DNA of 64,000 nt from Entonaema liquescens (Eukaryota > Ascomycota > Sordariomycetes > Xylariales > Xylariaceae). The stretch spans positions 1,933,501-1,997,500 of the forward strand of contig CADCSX010000005.1 in NCBI GenBank assembly GCA_902805475.1, in the 5' to 3' direction. Positions within the stretch are counted from its first letter, which is position 1. Each line of letters begins with the position of its first letter. The notes under the pieces are model-generated. The model ran no database searches. It worked only from the letters and a program-made list of their open reading frames with translations, and was not told the DNA's origin. A program made the translations under genes and the position numbers. Positions 1 through 10,225 of the stretch are shown piece after piece.

Positions 1-2362
1 AATTTCTTGTGTCACTGTCGGTGAGACATTGAGCTACATGTACCACCTTCGATTGCATCATATCTTTCGGTTGTGCAACTATTGTGTGAGCCTCAAGTTT
101 GATAACATTGTTACTCTGCACTGTTCCCCGCCTGAAGCAACAAACCGGATGTTTTTCCTTTTTCTTCCTTTTTTTTTCTTGTACGATTATTAACCATTAC
201 TAGATATGTTACTAGTAGAACAGAGGTTCTCCGGAGCTAGAATGTAATGCGAAGGCTACGAGGGTTGGAATAACCCCCAACTAAAGGAACAGGGTCTAGG
301 CATGTAACGATCGACATTATCGTGGGATTTGCTAAAATTGCACGGTAGCCAGTCGAGTACCGACGATCTTCTTAGTTGGAGATGTTCCCGCAGTTGCCAA
401 GCAATAAGCAATCTGCCAGGGGAAATCAATCGCCAAGGACGCACAACGTGAGATCCGACTTGAAACAACGCATAACGGTTCGACCGCTCAACTACACACC
501 ACCATCCACCACTACCCAACTGGGATTAGGCCTGTACGACGATATCACCTTTTAAGGTGTAAGTTGCGTGTAGAGATTTGATGCATGTACGGTTTAGGGT
601 AGAAAGATCCCTTTTCTGGCCAGTCTGGAAAGAATTACTTCTAGAAGTGGCTTTACGATGTACTAGGCCAATGACGCCGCACCCGTTTCTCTGTCCTACG
701 CTTCAGCTTCAACGTTCATACCTGTAAGTACTTTACATCTCAAACCGGAAACGAACGCCTCAATCTTCCGATAAAAAAGTAGGATTGAATCTGCAACCGC
801 CACGTGAAATAAATTACATTAGGCGAGGGACGAAATTCAACTCTCGCCAAAACATACTACACAGATATTACCATATACGATACGTTGACGATCCGTCTGT
901 ATACGCCTATTAAGGAATACACGTTTGGCCAATACAATGTATGCGACGCGTGGGTTACTTTACCGCAAGTTAATATAGACTTTACATTCGTCACTCACCC
1001 CATAATCAACCCCAGTATAAGCCTATGGAACCCTAATAGTTAATTCTGAAAGGTCTCTTGCTGCGTGGGCAAGGCGTCATGGCGCTTACTGTAGTGTCTG
1101 CGGCCTCGTTGATTGCTGACGAGTTGCTCGTAAATCTGCAATGTTATTCTTTAGGTGGGATAACCAGCCACAAATAATTAATTATCAACAGCCCCAACAC
1201 ACAGATGACGGGTTAAGATGATCGGCGGCCGCGGTTAGACCGAATGTCAAACGGCGACGTCTGAACAGCCCAATCCATCATCGCCGTCAATCTATCCGAT
1301 GTGATTTCTACAGGGTCATGGAAATATCCGTTGCACAGATCAGACTAACAGCTACGAGATGGCTGTGCGCCGATCTTGAAAAACATGCAGCGCTTCCGTA
1401 CCGTCTGATGATGTTAGTGGACCGTAAAATCCGGACCGGGCCAAGGTGAAACGATATGTGTGCCGCATCCCGGAATGTTTCATGCACACGTCGGGATGGC
1501 GTTGAGTAGACGCGTTGTCAGCATTCTTTTTTTTTTTTTCCCTTCGAGCTACAATACAATCGTCGAGACAAAATCATCTCCCGTGTGAAGCCAAATCACA
1601 AAGACTTGTTGGAAGCGCCATTTGAACAGAAAATTGACAAATTATGCTCGGTGTTTAGGGGGCGAGAAAAGAGGTTACTAGAGCGAAATGTGTATCATTA
1701 CCTATATTCGCATGTTGCTGCCAAAAGCAGGCATTGAAGGCTTGCGTGTAGGTATTGTCGTATAAAGTTTATAACTCCTCTTTATTTCGCTTACTTCTAC
1801 CAGTCGAATGCGAGTAGTACCGCGTATGTCAATTGCGCAACGTGCTGTACGATCGCATTCAACTGTCACTGCCCTCTTATTATCGCTTATTGGTCTGTAG
1901 AACTTTGTAATGTCATTTGGTATATTCTATTCCTCGGAGGGAAACGGTGTTGAGATATGACGATAGATTTTAAAGGGCTACTAGAAGCCTTTAGGAATCC
2001 TATCGTGGTCACCAGATAATATTGGATGATGCCATTATATCATGTAGGAATCTGTCGAGTGCGTAAGACATGAGCACCTCGCGATGTATAATAACCTAAA
2101 TAATGGATTAGTAGAACACCTACTTTCTACTGAAGCGGTGGAGATAGTTAGGAATCGTAATTTGCTTATAATGGAAGGGGATCATCGTCGCCTGACCCGA
2201 ATAAGAACCAGCACACGCCATCTTATTCCTATACGTATTCCTAACTACTTCAACCTACCTAGATCGGAAGCCACTCAAAGAACTCTCATTCGGTAAACTC
2301 TATTTTAGTAAATTTGTTTCTATGCCTACGTATACTCATGCTGAGAAGAGCACGCTTTTACG
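1..2362. other. Intergenic, no gene recognised
   Basis: I see no convincing gene here. The open frames are short, lack recognisable domains and do not join through plausible introns. There is a short poly-T run near 1527-1540. The right end is the 3' flank of the minus-strand transporter that follows. Confidence 0.6.
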
Positions 2363-4212
2363 TTATACCTCTTCTTTATTCTGCTCCGCCCCGCGCGTCG
2401 TCAGCGGTTTTTGACGAGTACCAGTAGCCAGGCTACCCATGGTCTTTCCGGTCTTTTCCTGCATATTACCATTATCCTCACCTAACCTCTTCCCTGTAAG
2501 CCTTCTCCTCCGCCTGGCATCTACACTTCGCCGCCATTTATTGCCCCATTTGATAGAAACGAACACGCAGACGGTGCCCGTGAAGACGAATAACGCGCTG
2601 ATGGTTGAGAACCAACCAACCCCAATGCCGTCGATAGCTGGGAGAACTACAGCCATGCCGGCACAGCCAAATAGATAGCGGATTGCGTAGTTACCCGCGG
2701 TTACCTCAGCCCCGCGTCCCGGCATCACATCTAAGCAATAGGTGTTTAACGACGGGAAGGCGAATAACTGCGAGACACCCTGAATGAATAATACTACCAC
2801 CGTTAAGGGGATTCCGCCCACGTTTTTCTCCACACACCAGCCGTAGATCAGGACACAGCCGGGGATAACGATGCCCATGAAAGGTAAGGCTGAATACAAG
2901 CGGTCTTCTGGAATTCGCATGCCCCGCTTCTTAATGTACTTCTTCACAATGTAGTCCGCATACCGCCCCCCGACAAACGTGCCAAGAAGATAGCCACAGC
3001 CGGGCGCGAGATAGAACAGACCGCCCTGCATCGGCGTCGTAAGGTTGTACCTCGGGTTCAGCACGTAGCGGATGGGAGTCAGTAGGGAATACATGTTCCA
3101 GACGAGCGAGGCACTAGCAATGCCCGTGAGGAACAGATTCGGATACTCCCACAGCCGGATAACCCGCCAGGGGTTGATCATGGTGAGCAGGACTTTGACC
3201 TTCGCCGAGCCGCTGTAGCCCACTAGATCGTCGATCTTCTTGTGGTAGATGGTTTCCGGAAGCAGGAAATACGCTCCGGTGGCGGCGACCCCCGCTAGCC
3301 CCGTCTGCAGCCAGAAGATCACGCGCCACGACGTGTATGTTACGATGATGCCGCCTATGAAGGGCCCGAGGGCAGGCCCTACTAGTGTCCCGGTGAGAAA
3401 CCAGCCTAGAGCGGTGGCGCGTTCCGTCGGACGGTACATGTCTCTGTATGTTGAGTAAGCCATTTGATCTCTATAGTATTTTTAGTCAAAGGATAAATGG
3501 ATGATGCTAACCCAATGACAGATGCGCCGACTAAGATGAAGGAAGTGCCCTCAAACGCCGTCAGGAGACGGAACACGAAGAAGGCCGCAAAGTTTGGCGC
3601 CAACGCCGTACCGATACTGCACCCAAGGAATCCTATGCCCGTTGTAATCGTGATCTAGAATAGAGATAGTGTTAGCTATTATAGATGATTCCTATATTTT
3701 ATTCTACCATGTTGGTTGGTGTTCCTTACTATTCTTCTACCGTAGACCTGGCTTAGCGGACCCCAGAAAATGGGTGACAGCCCCATGAAAAGCATATATA
3801 GAGCGTTAACCATGTTTATGATGGATCCCGTCGTGTTGTACTCGGCCGCCACCTCGGGCGTGGCTGCTAATACCGATGTGCTTGATATGGGTGCCAAGAA
3901 CGAGCAAAAGGATAGAAGGAATACAATGATTAGCTTCCGGTGAGGCGGTAGCCGGTCGTATACCTCGTCGGGGACGTCGACTACCGAGCTTATCGGCTCG
4001 ACAGGCATGTCCGGGCCAAGAGAATGATGTGTCGAGCATCGGTCGAGTTCCCCTTCAACGGCGTCTGACCGTGGCGCCGGCCGGATAGATTCTACCATGC
4101 CATCGGAGCGGGTCGAGGAGCTACTAGACGATGAGCGCGAGGGGATGTCCGGGACCTCGCCGTCATGGCCAACGGCCTTTGAATTAGAGTCATTAGATTT
4201 AGATTCGGACAT
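2363..4212 (-). CDS. MFS drug/H+ antiporter-like transporter (DHA1 type)
   Basis: Probable plasma-membrane proton-coupled exporter of small molecules. Model: complement(join(2363..3443, 3512..3654, 3730..4212)), 568 residues. Both introns have GT-AG ends and the joins keep frame; the second intron (3444-3511) lies inside a Gly codon and joins SVIG to DMYRPTER. The first 100 residues are hydrophilic and Ser/Asp-rich, giving a cytosolic N-tail. The first membrane half carries the MFS loop GPLSQVYGRR (motif A-like) and then GTLVGPALGPFIGG, the antiporter motif C of DHA1 proteins. About 12 hydrophobic segments fit the family. The C-tail is basic. The substrate cannot be read from sequence; QDR/AQR-like polyamine or drug export is a family-level guess. 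I chose the ATG at 4212 because it opens the long N-tail frame. Confidence 0.88.
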
Positions 4213-6066
4213 TAGGAAGAATTTGGTTTGTCAAATTTATAGATATACGTTTGATATTATTCGTGTCATTGTAGACAAAAAAGATTAATATTAGGAAGAG
4301 TTGCGAGCTTCACAACCAACTAGTAATAACAATAGCAGATTGACTCAGTGAAGGCACATTTGCCTTTATTATAGATCGTCCTGTCCGAAGATCAAATAAG
4401 ACTCATCAAGCTATGAAAACTAGCGGACAACAGAGACGGAATATGAATTGACTTCATTCGAGGTTGGTAAAGGGGAAGCACCTCCTATTTACACGAAGAT
4501 GGACCAATGGCCTGTAGGACAATAGTGGCAGAACCTGTTGGGTTTCTGATATCTTTTCCCTTTGTTGACATTGGCCCTCTCTATCCGGGGACCACACACC
4601 TGCCACGCCGAGAATCGGTGGGAACTTGGACCGAACTTGTCTCGTTATGGCATAGCAATACGAGGCTAAATGACGGTTGGAGGTGGATACCAAACCGGCT
4701 GCAATGCCGAACGCGTTCCCCTATTGGTGCATTGTCGGGAAATCGGCTGCAGGTTTGTTAATCTGAAAATTTGAAGCTTTTTGCCAAGGGCTCTGTAGAT
4801 GTACTGATGTGCTAATGTGCCAGCAAGACGTACTCGACCTTTCGAAATAGGGAAATTGGCATGTGCTGGCGAGTGAAGTTTTTCTTTTCTTCGCCTTCAA
4901 AGAGTCAGCCAGTTCTATAGCGGTGAGAGCCCGATCCGAAGAATTGCTGATAACTATGTACGTAGCCCCGTAATGATGCCGTAGACTCCCGACGGGAGAC
5001 CAATAACGATGCTAACAAGCCAGACTGCTGGTAATTGTGCGATAAGAAAATCTTGAGAATATCCCTGTATGATATCGAAACTGGTCTATTATGGCATCTC
5101 CAAAACAGTGCTTATTCCCGGCGTCGCATTAACCTATCCGACGCGGGATCGGCATCCAAAGTGCATAGACGAGTTTGTGGCCTCCGACTGCCGCTGCGAT
5201 AGTCGCTCCGAATAGAGTCATTACGGCTTGATGACTGTTTGACATGTGCTATGTTGTAAATGAGAACCCATGATGGATTGGTGTCTTACAGATAAAAACC
5301 CATCGTTAGTTTGGCTTATGTGCAGAAGCCTTGTGGAGTATATGAAGAGAAGCCGGTATTAGTTACGAATCATCGTTTAGTTTAAGTATATTTAGGGACA
5401 AACATCAGTTTCGGAAAAGACACCAAAGTTGCCATATCCGATCTCCTGTGGAGTACTTTCGGAATGGGACTCTGGTGTTGTAGCAATCAAAGGACAGGCG
5501 ATGATCTCTTTTGAAGAACTATTTCCGGATATTGTTTAGTTATATTAGCATCCTCGTATAGGTTAGGTACAAGATAGGCTTCTATTGCTGCGTTAAAACA
5601 ATTTTGAGAATTGTTTGTTCTCGGAAGATGTTGCTTTTGGAACATTGACTCTTCATACCGATTGGTGATAGGTACCCTGAGTTACTTAATACCCGTGTGG
5701 CTGGTTTGATGACTAGCCACAATCTTAGCCGAGAAGGCGTGGCTCAAGCCTTAGGCAAGGGCGTGGGTACGTACATTAGATATCTTATCTAAGAATATCC
5801 GCTAAACCCCCTTATCACATCATTGTGTTTATTATCGTTGTTGTAGATGTAAAGGTTCTAGTGGTTGCAGCGGAGCTGCAAGAAGTACATATACATGCAA
5901 TGTCACATGACACCCCTCATACACAATTAGCCGTGGTTTACCCCAATCACGCACACATCTCAATTCAGCGCAAAAAATCGATTTGACTAGAGCTCTACGA
6001 AACATTTCGCAATATTCAACCACCGACAACTTTCGACAGCGCAACCCCCCCATAACCGCCGTCAAA
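4213..6066. other. Intergenic; promoter side of transporter and of eL42
   Basis: Divergent spacer between the minus-strand transporter and the plus-strand ribosomal protein gene. The frames in it are short and unconvincing. The last 200 bases before 6067 are the 5' flank of eL42. An imperfect palindrome lies near 5777-5800. Confidence 0.55.
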
Positions 6067-6842
6067 ATGGTATGTGAAGTTAAGATTCTATTTAATTCTT
6101 GGTACGCAGGTATTGCATCGTTAAAAAGTCGCCCTCCCGCTGGTCTCGGATAGTATTTGCGAAGGAGGAAATTCCGAAATACGGTTCAATGGTGAAAACA
6201 CGGAACGGGACGAGCAAAGTGGTTAACAACGCCTTGACTCTTGTCGACTGGCGTTTCTAGCGCGAACTACCATGGAGGGCGATGATGCTTCAATACCCTG
6301 CGACCGATGAAATATTTGGAATCGAGATAATAGTTATGTTTTTGTGTGCGACAGTGGGCTGATGAGAATCTTCATCTAGGTCAACATTCCCAAGACCCGT
6401 AAGACCTACTGCAAAGGCAAGGACTGCCGAAAGCACACCCAACACAAGGTCACTCAGTACAAGGCTGGCAAGGTATGTCTACCCTCGATTTCGTGACGCC
6501 GACTCTTCCGGATCGCGATGTCATGGACGACTACCTCTTCGACCGGATTCTAACGTATATCTAGGCCTCTCTATTCGCGCAAGGAAAGAGACGTTACGAC
6601 CGAAAGCAGTCCGGTTACGGTGGTCAGACCAAGCCTGTGTTCCACAAGAAGGCTAAGACAACGAAGAAGGTCGTGTTGAGATTGGAATGTGTTGCCTGCA
6701 AGACCAAGATGCAACTGGCGTTGAAGCGATGCAAGCACTTCGAGCTTGGGTACGTTTCTACCAAGTATCCTTATTCGCTTGGCCATACTAATAAGCTTCT
6801 AGTGGTGACAAGAAGACAAAGGGTGCCGCTCTGGTGTTCTAA
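6067..6842 (+). CDS. RPL42: 60S ribosomal protein eL42 (L44/L36a)
   Basis: Component of the large ribosomal subunit near the E site. Model: join(6067..6069, 6380..6472, 6565..6749, 6803..6842), 106 residues, the usual length. The first exon is only the ATG: the 310-nt first intron (GTATGT...TAG) begins right after the start codon. Zinc-binding cysteines are at 12, 17, 74 and 77 (CKGKDC and CVAC). Residue 56 in GGQTKPVFH is proline, the form associated in yeasts with cycloheximide sensitivity; a change here gives resistance. The protein is strongly basic and ends in GAALVF. All four exons join in frame. Introns in ribosomal protein genes and a start-codon intron are common in fungi. Confidence 0.97.
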
Positions 6843-7494
6843 ACGCGTTTCCTACTCGAGTCATTGTGCACGTTCTTCCTTCATGGCAATAGGGTGGTTC
6901 ATTACGGCCGGGCATTCACTGGCGACGGGAGTCTTTGATACTCGGATTGGGAGCAGCACATAGGTCAGAATAGAACCGAATCTGCTCTTCTGAACTTCGT
7001 TATGCCGTATGTGACAAATGCCAGGAGTGGAGAAGGCAACGAGAGAGGTCAGTGGGCTTGATGTCCTTGACAGTAAGAGTGCCGGCTTAATGCCTTCTCT
7101 ATGATTACGATATTTTAGATGCCATCACGCATGGGAATACCCGGTATCTAAACATAGAATCGTTAATCGATCGCATTCTGTGACCCTAATGTTCCTGTTT
7201 ACCTAACTTTGACTCTGATTGTCTTCTGGAATACGTTTCTGGTCTCCGATTTCCCTTAAAATTGTCCACAACTACAATTGCTAAAGTCCTATCAAGTAAT
7301 ATGTCAGTAGTGCTTCCTATGATTGCCATGGTTTGCCATTGCTCCCATAGAGTTAATTGATATAATATCTGGTCTAATACCTTCTAGCTACCCCCTTCAT
7401 CAATGAATTTAATACTCTAAAGCCTTCATGGTAGGATCTTTCGGGATCATGTTGCTATACTAAGTCTAAAAAATAATGTCATGATGTAATGTAC
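6843..7494. other. Convergent 3' spacer
   Basis: Lies between the end of eL42 and the end of the minus-strand phosphoesterase-like gene. It holds 3' untranslated sequence and no open frame of note. Confidence 0.6.
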
Positions 7495-8986
7495 TTAGAA
7501 CCCCTCGCCCGTCTGGATCGTGCGACCCCCGCCGTACCACAGCGTTCCGACTCGCACATCTAAGCCCTTTTCCTGGCCGACGACCCATTCCCCAATCAAC
7601 CTGGACTCGGCGTTATCCCATACCTCGGCTTCCAACCACGCGTTGATCTCGTCAATAGTATCGACCCACTTCTTCCTCTGCTCGGGCGTCGCGTGGTCCG
7701 CATCCGTGAGATACCGGCCGAGTGTGATGTGCGCGCTCGGCACAACATACCGCGAGCTGACCGTGACGCCGGCGTCCTTGGCTTGCTCCCACATGTCCCG
7801 CCGCAGGTGGTGGTACGTGTACGAGTCGCCCTGCCGCAGCACCTCGACGCTGTCGGGCGCGACTGGGGCGGGCGAGAGCGGTGGCTCGGAAGAGGCGGGT
7901 AGGAAGGAGAGTGCGAAGGCAGACAGGTCGTAGGATATCATGGGCTTGACGAGCCGCGACCGGTGGCGGTGCGTATAGCTCGCTATGTGAGGGATGGAAG
8001 GCTTCAATGTCTCCTTGAGCGCTTCTATCTCGGCGGCTGTGCGGGAGAAGTCTACTTCTAGCGTGGTGATGTGCATGCGGTGGAGGGGCATGAGCCAGAT
8101 GGCTATAGTGTGTAAGCATTAAATTTGAAGCTTGGATAGAGAATAGTGATGGGGGGTCAATGGATATGTTGAGAAATTGTTATTCGTTCTTGCTTAATAT
8201 GAGTAGTTAATCAACGCAGAGGGAGACTTACCCGGTGCAGCGGCCTTAAGCTTCCTCTGGATTACTTCTGCAAGTTCTAGCACATGGATTGGAGGTCGGC
8301 CCCAGAAGGTCATGCAGTACCTTGGGTCTTTCTGCTATCTATTAACACTTCGAACGGACATCAGATCCCTGGCGTATCCAGAAATTTCTCCGGCTTGAAG
8401 GGGAGACTGTTGAATATGGCGATACGAAAAGGAGAAGTGGTGACATACTATTAATCGATTAGTATTCATGACCACGTAAAAGCATCATAGCCAATTCGAG
8501 GGGTAGAGGCCTCTGCTTGACTTATTCATGTACTGACCAAAGCCAGGCTCTATCCAAGGATTTTCTAGTCGCAATAGGTATTGATCTATGATCAGCCCTG
8601 TGTAGTCAGAGGCGAGAAACTTGGCTCTCTGCTGCGCATTACGTTTGGTACGGTGGACAGCATATAGCTTCTGAATTTTCGCCTAGTCGTTTTGTTAGCT
8701 TTTTCTGAAAGGTATTCACGTAACTAGTAATCCTTTCAAGATGATATGCTTTGATATACTATTATGTCGAATCAGGCTACTGATGCTTGTATGCATATGC
8801 ATATTTACGGCTCTTCTAAGTAAACCTATACGAAAACAAATGCAGTAATGAGAAGGCTCACTCAACTGGTTCATCATCGCAGGATTCTATCAGAGCATTG
8901 TAGGGGTTCTCTCCCGGTTTCAGGATCACCCCAGATAAGTCCTCCAGCTTATTCTCGATATCGGTGGACTGAAGCGCCGATCCCAT
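7495..8986 (-). pseudogene. 2H phosphoesterase-like protein, one frame mismatch
   Basis: Member of a fungal branch of the 2H (2'-5' RNA ligase / cyclic phosphodiesterase) superfamily. Exons from the start are 8986..8867, 8682..8538, 8331..8232 and 8102..7495, about 320 residues. Exon 1 encodes MGSALQSTDIENKLEDLSG; exon 2 runs from AKIQKLYAVHRTKRN to IEPGFG; exon 3 encodes KDPRYCMTFWGRPP. The last exon holds the two His-x-Thr motifs, HITT and HITL, which are the catalytic signatures. The first and third introns join in frame; the exon 1 donor GTTGAG is weak, and a CTAAC branch site lies before exon 2. Between exons 2 and 3 no canonical pair keeps frame: the donor leaves one base, while AAA at 8329-8331 gives one A too many. 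This is either a sequencing indel or an inactivating change. The substrate is unknown. Confidence 0.72.
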
Positions 8987-9347
8987 CTGGAATGCTAGAT
9001 GAAGCTGTTTGTGAGATTATAATCTATAACTGACTGAATATTCCGAAGATGCCTTATAACCCCAAATATCTTGATAATCGGGCTTTATAAGAAGAGTAGC
9101 GTGCGGCTGAAAGGGTACCATACAAGTGATCCCCCCCCCGGTTTGTAAATGTGGTTTGAATGAGACGGTACTAGAACCTCGTCACTTTTCGACTCGTTGT
9201 TCTAGTTCTATTAATTGATTATCTGGGAGATCAAAGAGACTAAAGTGCTTAAGTGACCTCGCGCACCATAGATAGCCTAAAATTGTAGACAATAATATTG
9301 TGTGTTACTATTGCTCTTTTTCTGAACTGGTCTCTAAGAAAAGGGGA

Positions 9348-9355
9348 ATATTAAT
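9348..9355. repeat. Left 8-bp direct repeat (candidate target-site duplication)
   Basis: ATATTAAT occurs here and again at 10218-10225, exactly outside the inverted repeats. The length would fit an hAT or Mutator-like insertion. The word is AT-rich and nearly palindromic, so chance is possible. Confidence 0.5.
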
Positions 9356-9593
9356 GAATGATGCTATTTATAGATTACCCTACCAGCCTTTCTACGTAAA
9401 TTACCCTATTAAAGTAGCTGTACGTAGGTGATTTAAAAATTACTGTATTTTAATATTTTAACTTAATTATTATATAATTAATTGTTTTATATTTATATTA
9501 AAAAATAATTTTAAATAATTAATATATTTAAATTTTATTTTTTAAAACGTATTAATTAATATTAATTTTAATTAAATATAGTTATATTTATTA

Positions 9594-9790
9594 AAAAATT
9601 AATTTATAAATAAAAAAAATTAATTTATAAATAATTTTAATTAATTTATAAATAAAATAATTTAAAAAATAATATTTTAATAATTTATATTATTTAAATT
9701 TTTATAAAATAATATTATAATTTAAAAAAAATATTATTAAATATTTAAAAATTAATTTATAAATAAAAAAAATTAATTTATAAATAATTA
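9594..9790. repeat. Internal direct repeat inside the AT-rich element
   Basis: A tract of about 44 bases built from TTAATTTATAAATAA units occurs at about 9594-9637 and again at about 9747-9790, nearly identical. It may be an ancient internal duplication, or convergence by loss of G and C. Confidence 0.5.
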
Positions 9791-10158
9791 TGTTTTAATT
9801 AAAAAAAACGATATTTATAATTAAATAATATATAATAATAATGTTTTTAATATAAAATAAATAAATTTATATAATTACCGTAATAAAACGCGTTTAAAAA
9901 TATAATTATTTTTAAAATTAATTATATTTTAAATAAAATACGGTTAAATATTAATGTTTATAAATAATTTTTTTTAAATATTTAATAAAATATTTAATAA
10001 TATATTTAATAAATTTAAATTTATAAAAATTTAAATAAATAAAATTAATTTATAAATAATAAATAAATTTTAAATTTAAATTTTTTTAAAGTTTAAATAA
10101 TAATATGTTATTTTATTAATAATTATTAATTAATTTAACGTGTTAATTATTTATAGTC

Positions 10159-10217
10159 GTTTAATAGGGTAATCTACGTGGAAAAGCTAATAAAGTAATT
10201 TATAAATAATATTACTT
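10159..10217. repeat. Right terminal inverted repeat
   Basis: Inverted partner of 9356-9414. This arm is the more A/T-converted of the two. Confidence 0.75.
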
Positions 10218-10225
10218 ATATTAAT
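10218..10225. repeat. Right 8-bp direct repeat
   Basis: Second copy of ATATTAAT, directly flanking the right inverted repeat; see 9348-9355. Confidence 0.5.

Larger units (their letters stand above)
9356..10217. mobile_element. RIP-like AT-rich remnant of a TIR DNA transposon or MITE
   Basis: An 862-bp block whose first and last 59 bases are inverted copies (9356-9414 against 10159-10217). The arms agree at 45 of 59 positions, and 13 of the 14 differences are C/T or G/A transitions. In ten of those the left arm keeps the C or G. The core is almost pure A/T: I count 23 G or C in the 660 bases 9481-10140, about 3.5%. No coding potential remains. Transition-only divergence plus extreme AT content is the expected result of repeat-induced point mutation acting on a duplicated element. 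The original family cannot be identified. Confidence 0.8.

Noticed and set aside
256..519. Short minus-strand frame at the left edge
   Set aside because: No family, no splice partners, random composition.
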